From Acidobacteria subdivision 13 bacterium RH2 MAG17b (lineage in GTDB: Bacteria > Acidobacteriota > Terriglobia > UBA7540), in assembly GCA_002197525.1 (NCBI GenBank), contig NFUN01000061.1:1-43629 (forward strand): a DNA stretch of 43,629 bases, read 5' to 3'. Positions within the stretch are counted from its first letter, which is position 1, and each line of letters begins with the position of its first letter. Shown piece after piece: positions 8,804-17,345 of this stretch. The notes beneath the pieces are model-generated. The model saw nothing but the letters and a program-made list of their open reading frames with translations. It was not told the origin of the DNA and did not search any database. The translations under genes and the position numbers were made by a program.

Positions 8804-8903
8804 TTTGTAGCGCAGGGTCCGCCGTGCGACCCTGCGGTTTTTCGTTGCGCGTAAGCCTGGATGGAAGAACCGCAGCGTTAGACGGCGAACGCTGCGCTAC
8901 AAA
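8804..8903. repeat. 100-bp element with 12-bp inverted ends
   Basis: It begins TTTGTAGCGCAG and ends CTGCGCTACAAA, an exact inverted pair. Inside lies a smaller GC-rich inverted section (CGCAGGGTC/GACCCTGCG). No coding capacity. The GTAGCGC/GCGCTACA ends resemble the GCGCTACAAA segment in the core of the other palindromic elements in this window. Confidence 0.7.
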
Positions 8904-9085
8904 TCCTGCTCGGAACCTCGCAGACACGACCGAAAGCTGCGCCACCCTGCAAGCTAAAATGGGACGTCTTCTTCTTCTGACACCCTCACTGGCATCCAGG
9001 GATAGGATTCCGTGTCCGAGATGAAATTGTCACCAGCGGTAACCTGACCCCAGTACTCAGGGAGTTCCTTTGCGGGCGGTTCCGA

Positions 9086-9167
9086 TTGAATCAGCAATAT
9101 ACGAGATTCTTCGTCGCCTTCGGCTCCTCAGAATGACAGTGTGTCCGGGTTTTTCAACAAACTGTTA
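9086..9167 (+). repeat. Left arm of an 82-bp perfect inverted repeat
   Basis: This arm runs from TTGAATCAGCAATATACGAG to TTTTTCAACAAACTGTTA and is the exact reverse complement of 9457-9538. It includes the motif GATTCTTCGTCGCC...TCAGAATGACAG, a version of the widespread bacterial repeat whose translation yields HSERSEES. The arms are 289 bp apart. Confidence 0.9.
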
Positions 9168-9456
9168 GGCGACACGGAAAGTGAAGCCAGAGCGGGATTC
9201 TTCGCTGCGCTCAGAATGACAGCGGTCTGCTGTGTCTGCGCGTCGCGCCTGCGCCGCCCGGCCATTCTTATCGAGGGTCAGGTGTAAGTGCAACAGATTT
9301 ATTGGGGGATCTACGCTGGGGGCGCGGGCCTCCACAAAGTCAGTCCGCAGCGCCGAAGCACTCCTGTGGGAGCACCGGCGCTGAAATAGATGGTTTCCAT
9401 GGACCGGGCGATCGCTTGCCACGAGAATGGCGGCGGCTGTGCTAGACTCGGTGCCT

Positions 9457-9603
9457 TAACAGTTTGTTGAAAAACCCGGACACACTGTCATTCTGAGGAG
9501 CCGAAGGCGACGAAGAATCTCGTATATTGCTGATTCAAAATGAAAGCAGATCCTTTGCTCCGCTCAGGATGACAGCCCTTTTGTGTTTTTCAACAAACTG
9601 TTA
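9457..9603 (+). repeat. 147-bp element with 18-bp inverted ends (HSERSEES repeat class)
   Basis: It starts TAACAGTTTGTTGAAAAA and ends TTTTTCAACAAACTGTTA, a perfect 18-bp inverted pair. Each end is flanked outside by one further complementary base, forming TTAA on both sides. The interior holds TGTCATTCTGAG and its imperfect inverse CTCAGGATGACA, so the whole unit can fold into one long hairpin. The first 82 bp are the right arm of the large inverted repeat. No transposase is encoded. Confidence 0.85.
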
Positions 9604-9709
9604 AGAGTGTGAATACTTCAATCCCTAACGATGGCGGCGGCCAGAGGCCGCCGCACCAGCCGTGGTTTTCGCATCGAGTCCGTAAGCGACGATCCTACCA
9701 CAGACGCTG

Positions 9710-10948
9710 ATGAACCTTTTCCTCATTCCGGCAATCTTCCTCCTGATCGAAAGCTTGTGGTCCCTGCGGGGAGGGTTCCGGTTTCTTGACCTTGTACGTA
9801 AGAGCCGACGCGCTCCGCTCGGCGACTATTGCCCGCTTGCTGCGGTGATTGTTCCGTGCAAGGGAGTCGATGACGACCTGCGCCGGAATGCAGCACGTTT
9901 TCTCAGCCAGAGCTATCCCGCCACTCAGTTAATCTTCGCGGTAGCCTCACAGGATGATCCAGCCTACGGCTTTCTCGCGGACCTCGTGGCCTCTTCGCAG
10001 CGCGGGCGCGCCCCAAAGGCGCGCGTGGTTGTCGCCGGGCAAGCGGAGAGCAACGGCGAAAAAGTGAACAATCTGCTGGCGGGCGTTGCCGCCGTGAACT
10101 CCGAGGCGGAAGTGCTGGCGTTTGCGGATATTGACGCGCAGCCTTCGGCGGATTGGCTGCGCGCGCTGGTGGCGCCTCTGGCCGATCCGGCCATTACCGT
10201 GAGCACGGGCTACCGGTGGTATCTTCCCGGCGCCGGCTTCGGTTCACGGTTGCGGGCCGCGTGGGACACGGCGATTGCCATGGTGTACGGCGACCATGGT
10301 CACAATTTCGCGTGGGGCGGTTCGATGGCGATTCGCGCCGCGGATTTCCGGCGGCTTCGCGTAGCGGAGCGTTACTGGCAGCAAACCGTGAGTGACGACT
10401 ATGCGATCACTCGCGCTGTCCAGGAGTCCGGTGGAACGATCCGTTTTGAGCCGCGCTGCCTGCTCGCTTCGCGCGGCGAGACGAGCTTCGGCAATTTCCT
10501 GCGTTGGAGCAACCGCCAGATCATCATCACGCGCGTTTACGCCTCGCACTATTGGAGGAAGGGGCTAGCGTTTTATAGTCTATATGCGCTCACCTTCTTT
10601 TCCGGCCTCTCCTTGGCCGCCTGGCCGGGAGTTCCGGCCTCGCACCGGATCGCGGCGGTGGCGCTGCTCGCAGCCATTCTGGGCGCGGGCGCGGCCAAAG
10701 GAGCGGTGCGCACGCGCGTGACGCGGGAGATTTTTCCCGGCGAGCGCGAGCTTCTGCAGCGCTACGGGTCCTGCCATTGGAAGCTCGCGCCTCTCCTGCC
10801 TTGGGTCATGCTTTGGAATTTCGTTGCCGCCGGATTTAAGCGGCGGATTGAGTGGGCCGGAGCGGTCTACGAGCTGCGATCTCCGCACGAGCTGAAAATC
10901 TTGAAGCGGAGCCAGAGTGCTGCGAGCGCGGCTTCGGGCCAACGTTGA
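9710..10948 (+). CDS. Glycosyltransferase family 2/21 (ceramide-glucosyltransferase/HpnI-like)
   Basis: Protein of 412 residues. An N-terminal membrane helix is followed by a GT-A domain with VIVPCKGVDDDL, the D-x-D at AFADIDAQPSADW, the acceptor-side SDDYAITRAVQ and the final RW motif in LRWSNRQ. Two or more hydrophobic segments lie at the C-terminus (YSLYALTFFSGLSLAAW and following). This arrangement is that of the GT2/GT21 group including ceramide glucosyltransferases and HpnI, so a lipid-linked acceptor at the inner membrane is likely. The true substrate is unknown. ATG 9710 follows a repeat-rich region with no strong ribosome-binding site. It converges with the zinc-ribbon gene 9 bp downstream. 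Confidence 0.88.
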   Translation: MNLFLIPAIFLLIESLWSLRGGFRFLDLVRKSRRAPLGDYCPLAAVIVPCKGVDDDLRRNAARFLSQSYPATQLIFAVASQDDPAYGFLADLVASSQRGRAPKARVVVAGQAESNGEKVNNLLAGVAAVNSEAEVLAFADIDAQPSADWLRALVAPLADPAITVSTGYRWYLPGAGFGSRLRAAWDTAIAMVYGDHGHNFAWGGSMAIRAADFRRLRVAERYWQQTVSDDYAITRAVQESGGTIRFEPRCLLASRGETSFGNFLRWSNRQIIITRVYASHYWRKGLAFYSLYALTFFSGLSLAAWPGVPASHRIAAVALLAAILGAGAAKGAVRTRVTREIFPGERELLQRYGSCHWKLAPLLPWVMLWNFVAAGFKRRIEWAGAVYELRSPHELKILKRSQSAASAASGQR

Positions 10949-10957
10949 GGGTTCGGA

Positions 10958-11287
10958 TTAGCGAGGTCTGCGAGGAGGCTTTCCCTGATGGCGGGAAATG
11001 TAGCGGGCCGGGGTGGCGGTTCGCTTCTTCGGCGGGGCCGGCGCGGCAGGAGGTTCAACAGGGGCAGGGGGAGCGGGCATCTTAGCCACCACCTGGTCGA
11101 ACAACACCGTGCGAGGTTCCGGCTTCTTCTTGCCGCCTTCGCCATGGCGATAAGGATGCTCAGTGTGGCAGGTCTGGCAGACCACCTTCGCGACTTCGCT
11201 GTTAACCATGCCAGCGATGGCGTGGTTCAGAAGAAGCCGGCAGCGCGGGCAGTAATCGTCGATTAAATCGCCGAGCCGTTTTTCCAA
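10958..11287 (-). CDS. Small zinc-ribbon protein of unknown function
   Basis: Protein of 109 residues. Two cysteine pairs, CPRC near residue 13 and CQTC near residue 37 (VVCQTCHTEHPY), form a likely zinc ribbon. After residue 55 the chain becomes a Pro/Ala/Lys-rich low-complexity tail (PPAPVEPPAAPAPPKKR), probably disordered. It may bind nucleic acid or another protein. It converges with the glycosyltransferase gene with only 9 bp between stop codons. Confidence 0.72.
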   Translation of the reverse strand: MEKRLGDLIDDYCPRCRLLLNHAIAGMVNSEVAKVVCQTCHTEHPYRHGEGGKKKPEPRTVLFDQVVAKMPAPPAPVEPPAAPAPPKKRTATPARYISRHQGKPPRRPR

Positions 11288-11485
11288 GGCCGTCAGTCAC
11301 AAGAGACCCTTTCGCACCGGTTTCCGCGAGAGGAATCCTTCAGGGAATTATAACCTGCACCTGCGGAAAATCAATGGCGGTGTTTGGTAGTGGGTCAGTT
11401 TGGTTGTTGTAGCGGCGGCCTCGGAACGTGTGAATCGGATTGAAATGGGAGCGAAACTTCCTGTGAACGAAGGAGGTTCAAACCA

Positions 11486-11854
11486 ATGTCCGTACAGGTG
11501 AAACGGGCCTATGAGCCGCCAGCGCCCGGCGATGGGTATCGCGTCTTGGTGGACCGCTTGTGGCCGCGCGGCGTGAGCAAAGAAAAGCTCAAGATGAACG
11601 AGTGGATGAAGGAAATTGCTCCTTCCACAGAGCTGCGGAAGTGGTATGGCCACGAAGCCGGGAAATGGGCGGCATTCCGCGAACGCTACCGGCGCGAACT
11701 GAGCAAACCACCCGCGAGCGAATATCTCGAAAGCTTGGTCCAGCGAGCGCGCAACGGCCGCGTGACGCTCTTGACCGGCGCGCGCGATGCGGAGCACTCG
11801 GACGGGGCGGTGATTGCGGAGCTGATCTGCGAAAGCTTTGAAACGAAAGCTTGA
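11486..11854 (+). CDS. DUF488 family protein (YeaO-like)
   Basis: Protein of 122 residues with the hallmark RVLVDRLWPRGVSKEKL near the N-terminus, then WMKEIAPSTELRKWYGH and the C-terminal LLTGARDAEHSDGAVIAELI. These match the DUF488/YeaO family, whose function is not established. The start ATG 11486 has GGAGG at a good distance. It stands between the divergent zinc-ribbon gene and the SYLF pair. Its stop codon TGA is followed immediately by CGCG, forming a TGACGCG also seen at one end of a hairpin element elsewhere in the window. Confidence 0.9.
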   Translation: MSVQVKRAYEPPAPGDGYRVLVDRLWPRGVSKEKLKMNEWMKEIAPSTELRKWYGHEAGKWAAFRERYRRELSKPPASEYLESLVQRARNGRVTLLTGARDAEHSDGAVIAELICESFETKA

Positions 11855-11895
11855 CGCGAATGAGTCAAGTTTCCGCTGCCCCCCTCACCCCCAGC

Positions 11896-11921
11896 CCCTC
11901 TCCCCCAATTGGGGGAGAGGG
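11896..11921. repeat. 26-bp perfect GC-rich palindrome (hairpin element family)
   Basis: A perfect palindrome centred on CCAATTGG with CCCTCTCC/GGAGAGGG arms, preceded by CCCCTCACCC at 11882. The order CCCCTCACC, then CCCTCTCC hairpin, is the reverse complement of the arrangement at 26614-26661 and related to 39189-39274. It could also work as a terminator for the DUF488 gene, though no T-run follows. Confidence 0.75.
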
Positions 11922-12132
11922 CGATGCCTCGGCAAGTCTTCGGTGGAGCCTCGCTAGTATGCTAACCTGGAGATCGGGATGATAGAGACTTTGGACCGTG
12001 ATGTGAGCGTCCGCAAGCAGTGAGGGTAATACACGGACCGCAGAGCTTCCGGCTCTGCCGAGTGCATCGCCAAGGGCTGAGTCGCGTGTTTTTGTCTTGT
12101 CATCCTAACGGTGAACTAGAAAGGAGCATTCC

Positions 12133-12837
12133 ATGAAATCATACCTAATGATCTTCTTTCTTTTTACCTTGCCGGCGGCAACGCTTGCAAAGGGAAACGA
12201 ATCGAAAGCGCAAGACCAAATCCAGAAGGCCACGAACGTCCTCAATGAAATCATGGCGGCGCCGGATAAGAGCATCCCACGAGATTTGCTCAACAAGGCG
12301 GTGTGCGTGGGCATCATCCCTTCCGAACTGCACTTCGCGTTTGGATTCGGCGGCAGTTACGGGCGCGGGATGATGGTGTGCCGGCGGCACGGCAACGGAC
12401 CATGGGGCGGACCTTCCATGTTCATCCTGGGCGGCGGGAATTTCGGCTTTCAGCTTGGCGGGCAGGCGACTGACGTGATCTTCCTGGTGATGAATGCTTC
12501 GGGAGCAAAGAAATTGCTGAGTTCGAGCGTGAAGCTGGGCGCGGACGCCTCAGCGGCCGCAGGGCCGGTGGGCCGCTCCGCAGCCGCCGCGACGGATGCG
12601 CAAATGCACGCGGAGATTCTCACCTATTCGCGCTCGCGCGGCCTTTTCGCCGGAATCTCGCTTGCCGGCTCCGTTCTGAAACAGGATAGCAAGAACAACC
12701 AGAGCCTTTACGGCCGCAAACTGACGCCCAAGCAAATCCTCATCGAGCAGATCGTAGGCGTTCCGCGCGCCGCCGCGCCACTTGACCGGGCTCTGAATAA
12801 GTACTCGCCGCACGGCGGGCAGGCGTTTTCTGCCTGA
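12133..12837 (+). CDS. Secreted SYLF (Ysc84-like) lipid-binding domain protein
   Basis: Protein of 234 residues. A signal peptide (KSYLMIFFLFTLPAATLA) precedes a region containing IPRDLLNKAVCVGIIP, then the glycine-rich SYLF pattern FAFGFGGSYGRGMM, WGGPSMFILGGGNFGFQLGGQATD, VKLGADASAAAGPVGR and YSRSRGLFAGISLAGS. SYLF domains bind phosphoinositides in eukaryotes; bacterial exported versions are thought to bind lipid but the role is not established. ATG 12133 has AGGAG upstream. It is the first of a tandem pair; the next copy starts 37 bp later. Confidence 0.9.
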   Translation: MKSYLMIFFLFTLPAATLAKGNESKAQDQIQKATNVLNEIMAAPDKSIPRDLLNKAVCVGIIPSELHFAFGFGGSYGRGMMVCRRHGNGPWGGPSMFILGGGNFGFQLGGQATDVIFLVMNASGAKKLLSSSVKLGADASAAAGPVGRSAAAATDAQMHAEILTYSRSRGLFAGISLAGSVLKQDSKNNQSLYGRKLTPKQILIEQIVGVPRAAAPLDRALNKYSPHGGQAFSA

Positions 12838-12874
12838 GTGCCGCGCCAGCACCGGGTGCGGAAAGGAGAGGCGA

Positions 12875-13630
12875 ATGAGAAAATGGCCGCTCATAATCAC
12901 GATGGCGATCGTGGCCGGGTTCGGCTTGGCCCGCCAGGCGCGCGCGCAGACGAAGATAGACGACAGGGTGCAGCGCGCTGCGCTCGTGATGAACGCCATC
13001 CTGCAGGCGCCGGACAACGGCATTCCGCAGAACCTTTTGGATCGCGCGGTGTGCGTGGGCGTAATTCCTTCGGCCAAGAAGCTGGCGTTCGGCCTTGGCG
13101 CCACGTATGGACGGGGTGCGCTGGCGTGCCGCGAAGGTGGGAACGGCGCGTGGGGCGCGCCTTCGATGATTCTGCTCAGCGGCGCGAGTTACGGCTTGCA
13201 ACTGGGCGGGCAAGCCACGGACGTCGTCTTTATCGTCATGAGCGTCAAAGCGGCGGAGAGGATCATGCAGAGCAACCTGAAGTTGGGCGTGGACGTTTCC
13301 GCCGCCGCCGGACCTGTAGGCCGCCACACGGAGGCAGCCACGAACGCGCACTTCAATGTCGGTATCTTGAGTTATTCACGTTCGCGAGGCTTGTTTGCAG
13401 GGTTGTCGCTGAGCGGAGCAGCGCTGAAAGAAGATGCAAAGGCCAACCGGCAGCTTTACAGGCGCAGCCTTGAACCCAAGGAAATCCTGCTCTCGGGAAA
13501 AGTTGCGCCGCCTGCCTCCGCAAAGCCGCTCGACGGAATTCTAGAGAAGTACTCTCCGAAAGGCGGAGAGCCAGCGACCAAGGTTCCGGCGCGCCAGGCG
13601 ACTTCCGCGCCGCAACACGGCCCGCGTTGA
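12875..13630 (+). CDS. Secreted SYLF domain protein, tandem paralogue
   Basis: Protein of 251 residues, colinear with the gene just upstream: signal peptide (LIITMAIVAGFGLARQARA), IPQNLLDRAVCVGVIP, LAFGLGATYGRGAL, WGAPSMILLSGASYGLQLGGQATD, VKLG-like LKLGVDVSAAAGPVGR and YSRSRGLFAGLSLSGA. It differs mainly in a longer C-terminal tail. AGGAGAGG precedes ATG 12875. The pair looks like an old tandem duplication, since identity is moderate and spread evenly. Both probably sit in the periplasm. Confidence 0.9.
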   Translation: MRKWPLIITMAIVAGFGLARQARAQTKIDDRVQRAALVMNAILQAPDNGIPQNLLDRAVCVGVIPSAKKLAFGLGATYGRGALACREGGNGAWGAPSMILLSGASYGLQLGGQATDVVFIVMSVKAAERIMQSNLKLGVDVSAAAGPVGRHTEAATNAHFNVGILSYSRSRGLFAGLSLSGAALKEDAKANRQLYRRSLEPKEILLSGKVAPPASAKPLDGILEKYSPKGGEPATKVPARQATSAPQHGPR

Positions 13631-13641
13631 GTGCGCATTGT

Positions 13642-14613
13642 CTACTTCAAGTCCCCGGCGTAAATCTGCATAATCGTTTCCAGAAACTTCACGGCGTGAG
13701 CCTTGGGCCTCTGGAACGAGTTGCGGCCGATGATGGAGCCGAAGCCGCCTCCGTCGCGGATGGCGCGCGCCTCATCGTACACATCCTCGTCGTTGCTCTT
13801 CTTCGCGCCGCCGGAGAAGATGACGATCCGCCTGCCGTCAAAAGAGCTTTGCACAACGTGCCGCACGCGCTCTGCGAGCGTGCCGATGGGCACTGCCGCC
13901 TGCGTGTACGCTTTTTGCGCTTCCGGCTGCTCGATGTGCGCGGTGGGCAGCTTTACTTTGATGATATGCGCCCCGAGCTGGGCGGCGATCTGCGCGGCGT
14001 AAGCGACCACGTCGATAGCCGTCTCGCCGTCCTTGCTCATCGCGGAGCCGCGCGGGTAGGACCACACCACCACCGCCAAGCCGTTGTTCTTGGCTTCCTC
14101 TGCCAGGGCGCGAAGCTCCTGGTACATTTCCTTGGAATGCATCGAGCCGGGATAAATCGTGAAGCCGATGGCTACGCAGCCCAACCGCAAGGCGTCCTGC
14201 ACGCTGCCTGTTACGGCGGAGATAGGATCTTTGTCGGGGGAAAGCACGTCATGGTTGTTCAGCTTCAGGATGAGCGGAATTTCGCCCGCGTGGCGCGCCG
14301 CCGCGGCTTCCAGAAATCCGAGCGGCGCCGCATAAGCGTTGCACCCGGCCTCAATGGCAAGCTCGAAGTGATAATTCGGATCGTAGCCCGCCGGATTGAC
14401 GGCGAAGCTGCGCGCCGGCCCGTGCTCGAAGCCCTGGTCCACCGGCAAAATAACCAGCTTGCCCGTCCCGGCCAGCCGCCCGTGATTCAGCAATCGGGAG
14501 ATGTTGGTCTTCGATCCGGCATTGTCGGGTTCATACCAGCTCAGAATCTCACGCACGCGATCGGTCATCCGCCCGGCGGCGATGCGCTCCTCAACTGCCT
14601 GTACGACTCCCAT
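13642..14613 (-). CDS. fbaB: Class I fructose-bisphosphate aldolase (FbaB/DhnA type)
   Basis: About 323 residues. The archaeal-type class I aldolase pattern is present: LVILPVDQGFEHGP, ILKLNNHDVLS, GFTIYPGS, VVVWSYPRG, the Schiff-base lysine region HIIKVKLPT, and IVIFSGGAKK near the C-terminus. It interconverts fructose 1,6-bisphosphate with glyceraldehyde 3-phosphate and dihydroxyacetone phosphate. The frame opens earlier (MPRVSPTGGNV), but ATG 14613 has GGGAGGC 6 nt upstream and is preferred. It is divergent from the D-2-hydroxyacid dehydrogenase gene and links the glycerate genes to gluconeogenesis. An antisense open frame of similar length is a shadow. Confidence 0.93.
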   Translation of the reverse strand: MGVVQAVEERIAAGRMTDRVREILSWYEPDNAGSKTNISRLLNHGRLAGTGKLVILPVDQGFEHGPARSFAVNPAGYDPNYHFELAIEAGCNAYAAPLGFLEAAAARHAGEIPLILKLNNHDVLSPDKDPISAVTGSVQDALRLGCVAIGFTIYPGSMHSKEMYQELRALAEEAKNNGLAVVVWSYPRGSAMSKDGETAIDVVAYAAQIAAQLGAHIIKVKLPTAHIEQPEAQKAYTQAAVPIGTLAERVRHVVQSSFDGRRIVIFSGGAKKSNDEDVYDEARAIRDGGGFGSIIGRNSFQRPKAHAVKFLETIMQIYAGDLK

Positions 14614-14766
14614 AACATTGCCTCCCGTTGGAGATACTCTAGGCATTTATGTTAGCACGCCGGCCAGCGCGGTGAAACCGGGTAGTGGATCACCGGCTTG
14701 CCCTACCAGTGACGCGCGGCGGCACAGAAGCTATAATGCTGTACTTCCATCACCAAGGAGGCTTCT

Positions 14767-15762
14767 GTGAAACACCGCGTTTTCGCAACTCGTCCGATGC
14801 CGCAAACCGTACTCGACTTTCTGGCCCCACACTGCGACGTGCAAGCGCCGGATCAAGATGTTCCGGTCCCGCCTGTAGAGCTGGCGCGCATCTGCCACGA
14901 ACAAAAGGTCGAAGGGCTTATGGTGGCAGGTGGGGCTGTGCCTGCCGAAGTGATCCGTGAGGCTGCGCAGTTGCGCGTGGTGGCAGGCTGCAGCGTCGGG
15001 TACGACCACATAGACCTAGCGGAATGCACGAAGCGAGGGATTCTGGTGACGAACACCGCCGGCTCTCTGGATGAAACCACGGCCGATCTGGCCTTCGCTT
15101 TGTTGTTGACAGCGGCGCGGCGCGTGGGAGAAGCGGAGCGGTTCCTTCGCGGTGGACAGTGGAAGCATTGGGGATTCAGATTGCTTTGGGGTGCGGACGT
15201 GCACCATAAGACGCTCGGCATCTACGGTTTTGGAAACATCGGGCGGGTGATGGCCCGGCGGGGCGCAGGATTTTCCATGCGTATCCTTTACCACTCCCGC
15301 CATCGCGCGCCGGAAAGCGTGGAGCGCGAGATGGGCGCTGAATACCGGGACCGTGAAGCGCTGATCCGAGAGGCGGATTTTTTGAGCCTGCACGTGCCGC
15401 TCACGCCCGAGACCAGGCACATGATCGGCGAGCGTGAGCTTGGCTGGATGAAACCCACCGCGTTTCTGGTGAACACCTCGCGCGGGCAGGTGGTGGATGA
15501 GGAAGCCCTGGTGGCCGCGCTCAAGGCGGGGCGGCTGGCAGGAGCGGGGCTTGACGTCTTCGAGCGGGAGCCGCAAGTGCATCCCGAGCTGCCCAAGATG
15601 GAAAACGTCGTGCTCCTGCCGCACATCGGGAGCGCTACCGAAGAAACACGCACCAGAATGGCGATGCAAGCTGCACAGAATTTGCTTGCAGCGTTCGCGG
15701 GCGAGCGCCCGCCAAACCTGATTAACACTGAGGCGCTGCGCGCGCCAGATCGGCGCTCATAG
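14767..15762 (+). CDS. D-2-hydroxyacid dehydrogenase (glyoxylate/hydroxypyruvate reductase-like)
   Basis: Protein of 331 residues. The NAD(P)-binding motif GIYGFGNIGR, catalytic Arg in VNTSRGQVVDE, catalytic Glu in DVFEREP and catalytic His in LLPHIGSAT are all present in order. The family reduces glyoxylate, hydroxypyruvate or related 2-oxoacids. GTG 14767 has an AAGGAGG site upstream. The next gene is glycerate 2-kinase, so reduction of hydroxypyruvate to D-glycerate (or glyoxylate to glycolate) fits the context. Confidence 0.9.
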   Translation: MKHRVFATRPMPQTVLDFLAPHCDVQAPDQDVPVPPVELARICHEQKVEGLMVAGGAVPAEVIREAAQLRVVAGCSVGYDHIDLAECTKRGILVTNTAGSLDETTADLAFALLLTAARRVGEAERFLRGGQWKHWGFRLLWGADVHHKTLGIYGFGNIGRVMARRGAGFSMRILYHSRHRAPESVEREMGAEYRDREALIREADFLSLHVPLTPETRHMIGERELGWMKPTAFLVNTSRGQVVDEEALVAALKAGRLAGAGLDVFEREPQVHPELPKMENVVLLPHIGSATEETRTRMAMQAAQNLLAAFAGERPPNLINTEALRAPDRRS

Positions 15763-15858
15763 AGCGCCGCTGCGCAAATTGACACGGCGCCCACGTTCGG
15801 CCCGCTTGCGTTTGGCGCGCTACATCCCAATAATGGAAATCAGAGAGCGAAACTCATT

Positions 15859-17205
15859 ATGGCAACTCTGCGCAGGCCTTTGACGGAACCGAAGCCTACC
15901 TACGCTCACGGCAGGCAGATCGCCCAGCACATCTTCATGGCCACCATGGCGCTCGTGGACGTGCGGCGCGCCATGCTCAGCAAATTGAAATTTGAAGGCG
16001 GCGAACTCCGGGTGGGAGAGCTCGCAGTTCCGGTGGCGAAGCTTCCGCGCGTGGTGGCGGTCGGCAAGGCGGCGATGCGCATGTCTAGAGCGTTGGACGA
16101 AATTCTGTGCGGCCGGGTGGAGGCGGGAGTGGTGGTGGCTCCGGTCGAGCCGGGCAAGAAGCTGGAGGGATACCGGTATTTTCTGGGCGGGCATCCTTAC
16201 CCCACGCCAGGCAGCTTGGAAGGCGCGCAGGCGGCGCTCGAATTGGTTTCGGGACTTGCGCCGGACGACTTGGTGATCTTCTTGATTTCGGGCGGCGGCT
16301 CCGCTCTGTTCGAAAAGCCGCTGGACCCGGCAGTGACGCTCGCCGCGCTTGTGGAATTCAACCGCCTGCTCGTGACCGGCGACCTCCCGATCGAGCAGAT
16401 CAATGTGCTGCGCAAGCACATCTCGGCGGTGAAGGGCGGAAGGTTGGCGGCGGCCGCAAGCCCGGCGCGGCAACTCACCCTATACGTCTCGGATGTTCCT
16501 GAAGATTTCCCCTCCATGGTCGCTTCGGGCCCGACCATGCCGGATGAATCCACGTGCCAGCAGTGTTACGAGATCGCGGAGCGGAGCGGCCTGACGGCAA
16601 AACTTCCAGCGGCAATCCGGGAGCGAGTTGAAAAGCGCTCGCTCGAAGAGACTCCGAAGCCGGGCGACGAGCGCTTTGCGCGCTCAAGCTATTTCTGCCT
16701 GCTTTCGAACCGCGACGCGGTGGAAGCGGCGGTGAGGATAGCGGGAGACGCGGGCTTCCACGCGGAGATCGATTCTGGAGCGTGGGACGCAGATTACGAG
16801 CGGGTTGTGACGGGCTCCCTGGCGTCGCTTGACCAGTGCGTGCAGGCGCACCCAGGGCGGCCGGTGTGCCTTGTGCTCGGCGGCGAAGTCACCTGCCGCG
16901 TGACCGGGCACGGCATCGGCGGTCGCAATCTCTCCTTCGCGCTGCGCGCGGCGCAACTGATCGAAGGACTGCCGCGCGTGGCGCTGAGTGGCGCCACCGA
17001 CGGCCGCGACGGCAACAGTCCTTCGTGCGGCGCTGTGGCGGACGGGCACACTACTTCCCGCGCCCGCGCGCTGGGAATGGACGCCGCGCAGTTCCTGGCG
17101 GAGAGCGACGCTTACCACTTCTTTCGAACCCTCGGCGACACGATTGAAACGGGTTTTACGGATAACAATCTGCGCGACCTGCGCCTGCTCATGAGCTTTG
17201 AGTAG
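15859..17205 (+). CDS. Glycerate 2-kinase (class II, MOFRL/DUF4147)
   Basis: Protein of 448 residues with both class II glycerate kinase domains. The N-terminal DUF4147 part has AVGKAA, GHPYPTPGS and LISGGGSALFEKP. The C-terminal MOFRL part has LVLGGEVTC, GIGGRNLSFAL, SGATDGRDGNSPSCGA and DAYHFFRTLGDTIETGFTDNN. It phosphorylates D-glycerate to 2-phosphoglycerate using ATP, feeding glycolysis or gluconeogenesis. It is codirectional with the hydroxyacid reductase gene 96 bp upstream. About 16 bp after its stop begins the first 42-bp direct repeat bounding the STAND gene. Confidence 0.93.
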   Translation: MATLRRPLTEPKPTYAHGRQIAQHIFMATMALVDVRRAMLSKLKFEGGELRVGELAVPVAKLPRVVAVGKAAMRMSRALDEILCGRVEAGVVVAPVEPGKKLEGYRYFLGGHPYPTPGSLEGAQAALELVSGLAPDDLVIFLISGGGSALFEKPLDPAVTLAALVEFNRLLVTGDLPIEQINVLRKHISAVKGGRLAAAASPARQLTLYVSDVPEDFPSMVASGPTMPDESTCQQCYEIAERSGLTAKLPAAIRERVEKRSLEETPKPGDERFARSSYFCLLSNRDAVEAAVRIAGDAGFHAEIDSGAWDADYERVVTGSLASLDQCVQAHPGRPVCLVLGGEVTCRVTGHGIGGRNLSFALRAAQLIEGLPRVALSGATDGRDGNSPSCGAVADGHTTSRARALGMDAAQFLAESDAYHFFRTLGDTIETGFTDNNLRDLRLLMSFE

Positions 17206-17220
17206 GAACTGGCTGAGGCC

Positions 17221-17262
17221 CGCCAGCGGCTAGGCCGCTTACACCATCAGGGCGCAGCAAGC
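17221..17262 (+). repeat. 42-bp direct repeat, left copy
   Basis: Matches 19627-19668 at 40 of 42 positions in the same orientation (differences at the 8th and 22nd base). The two copies bracket the STAND NTPase gene, 2406 bp apart. The unit includes TAGGCCGCTTA and CCATCAGGGCGCAGCAAGC. Its position just after the glycerate kinase stop codon suggests an insertion or recombination boundary. Confidence 0.9.
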
Positions 17263-17345
17263 CTCGCCTGCCGACACACTGTAGGGCAGACGGCGCTTTC
17301 CCTCATTTTTGATCTGATGCAATTTCCCGGGTATGCCGAAATAGA

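Larger units (their letters stand above)
8530..9709. other. 1.2-kb non-coding, repeat-rich intergenic region
   Basis: No open frame here has convincing coding features. The region holds a 20-bp perfect palindrome (8698-8717), a 100-bp element with 12-bp inverted ends (8804-8903), and two 82-bp arms of a perfect inverted repeat (9086-9167 and 9457-9538). A third copy of the terminal sequence lies at 9586-9603. A degenerate half copy of the CATTCTGAG repeat lies near 9194-9221. The small open frames here come from repeats. Confidence 0.75.

Noticed and set aside
9165-9422. Minus-strand frame containing HSERSEES
   Set aside because: A translation of the dispersed CATTCTGAG repeat, not a gene.
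12838-13473. Plus-strand open frame of 211 codons
   Set aside because: Shifted-frame shadow of the second SYLF gene, which has a signal peptide and the full domain.
13627-14655. Long plus-strand open frame of 342 codons
   Set aside because: It is the exact antisense of the aldolase gene, has no family motif, is Arg/His/Ala-rich as expected of GC-rich shadows, and the minus strand has a good ribosome-binding site and all aldolase motifs.
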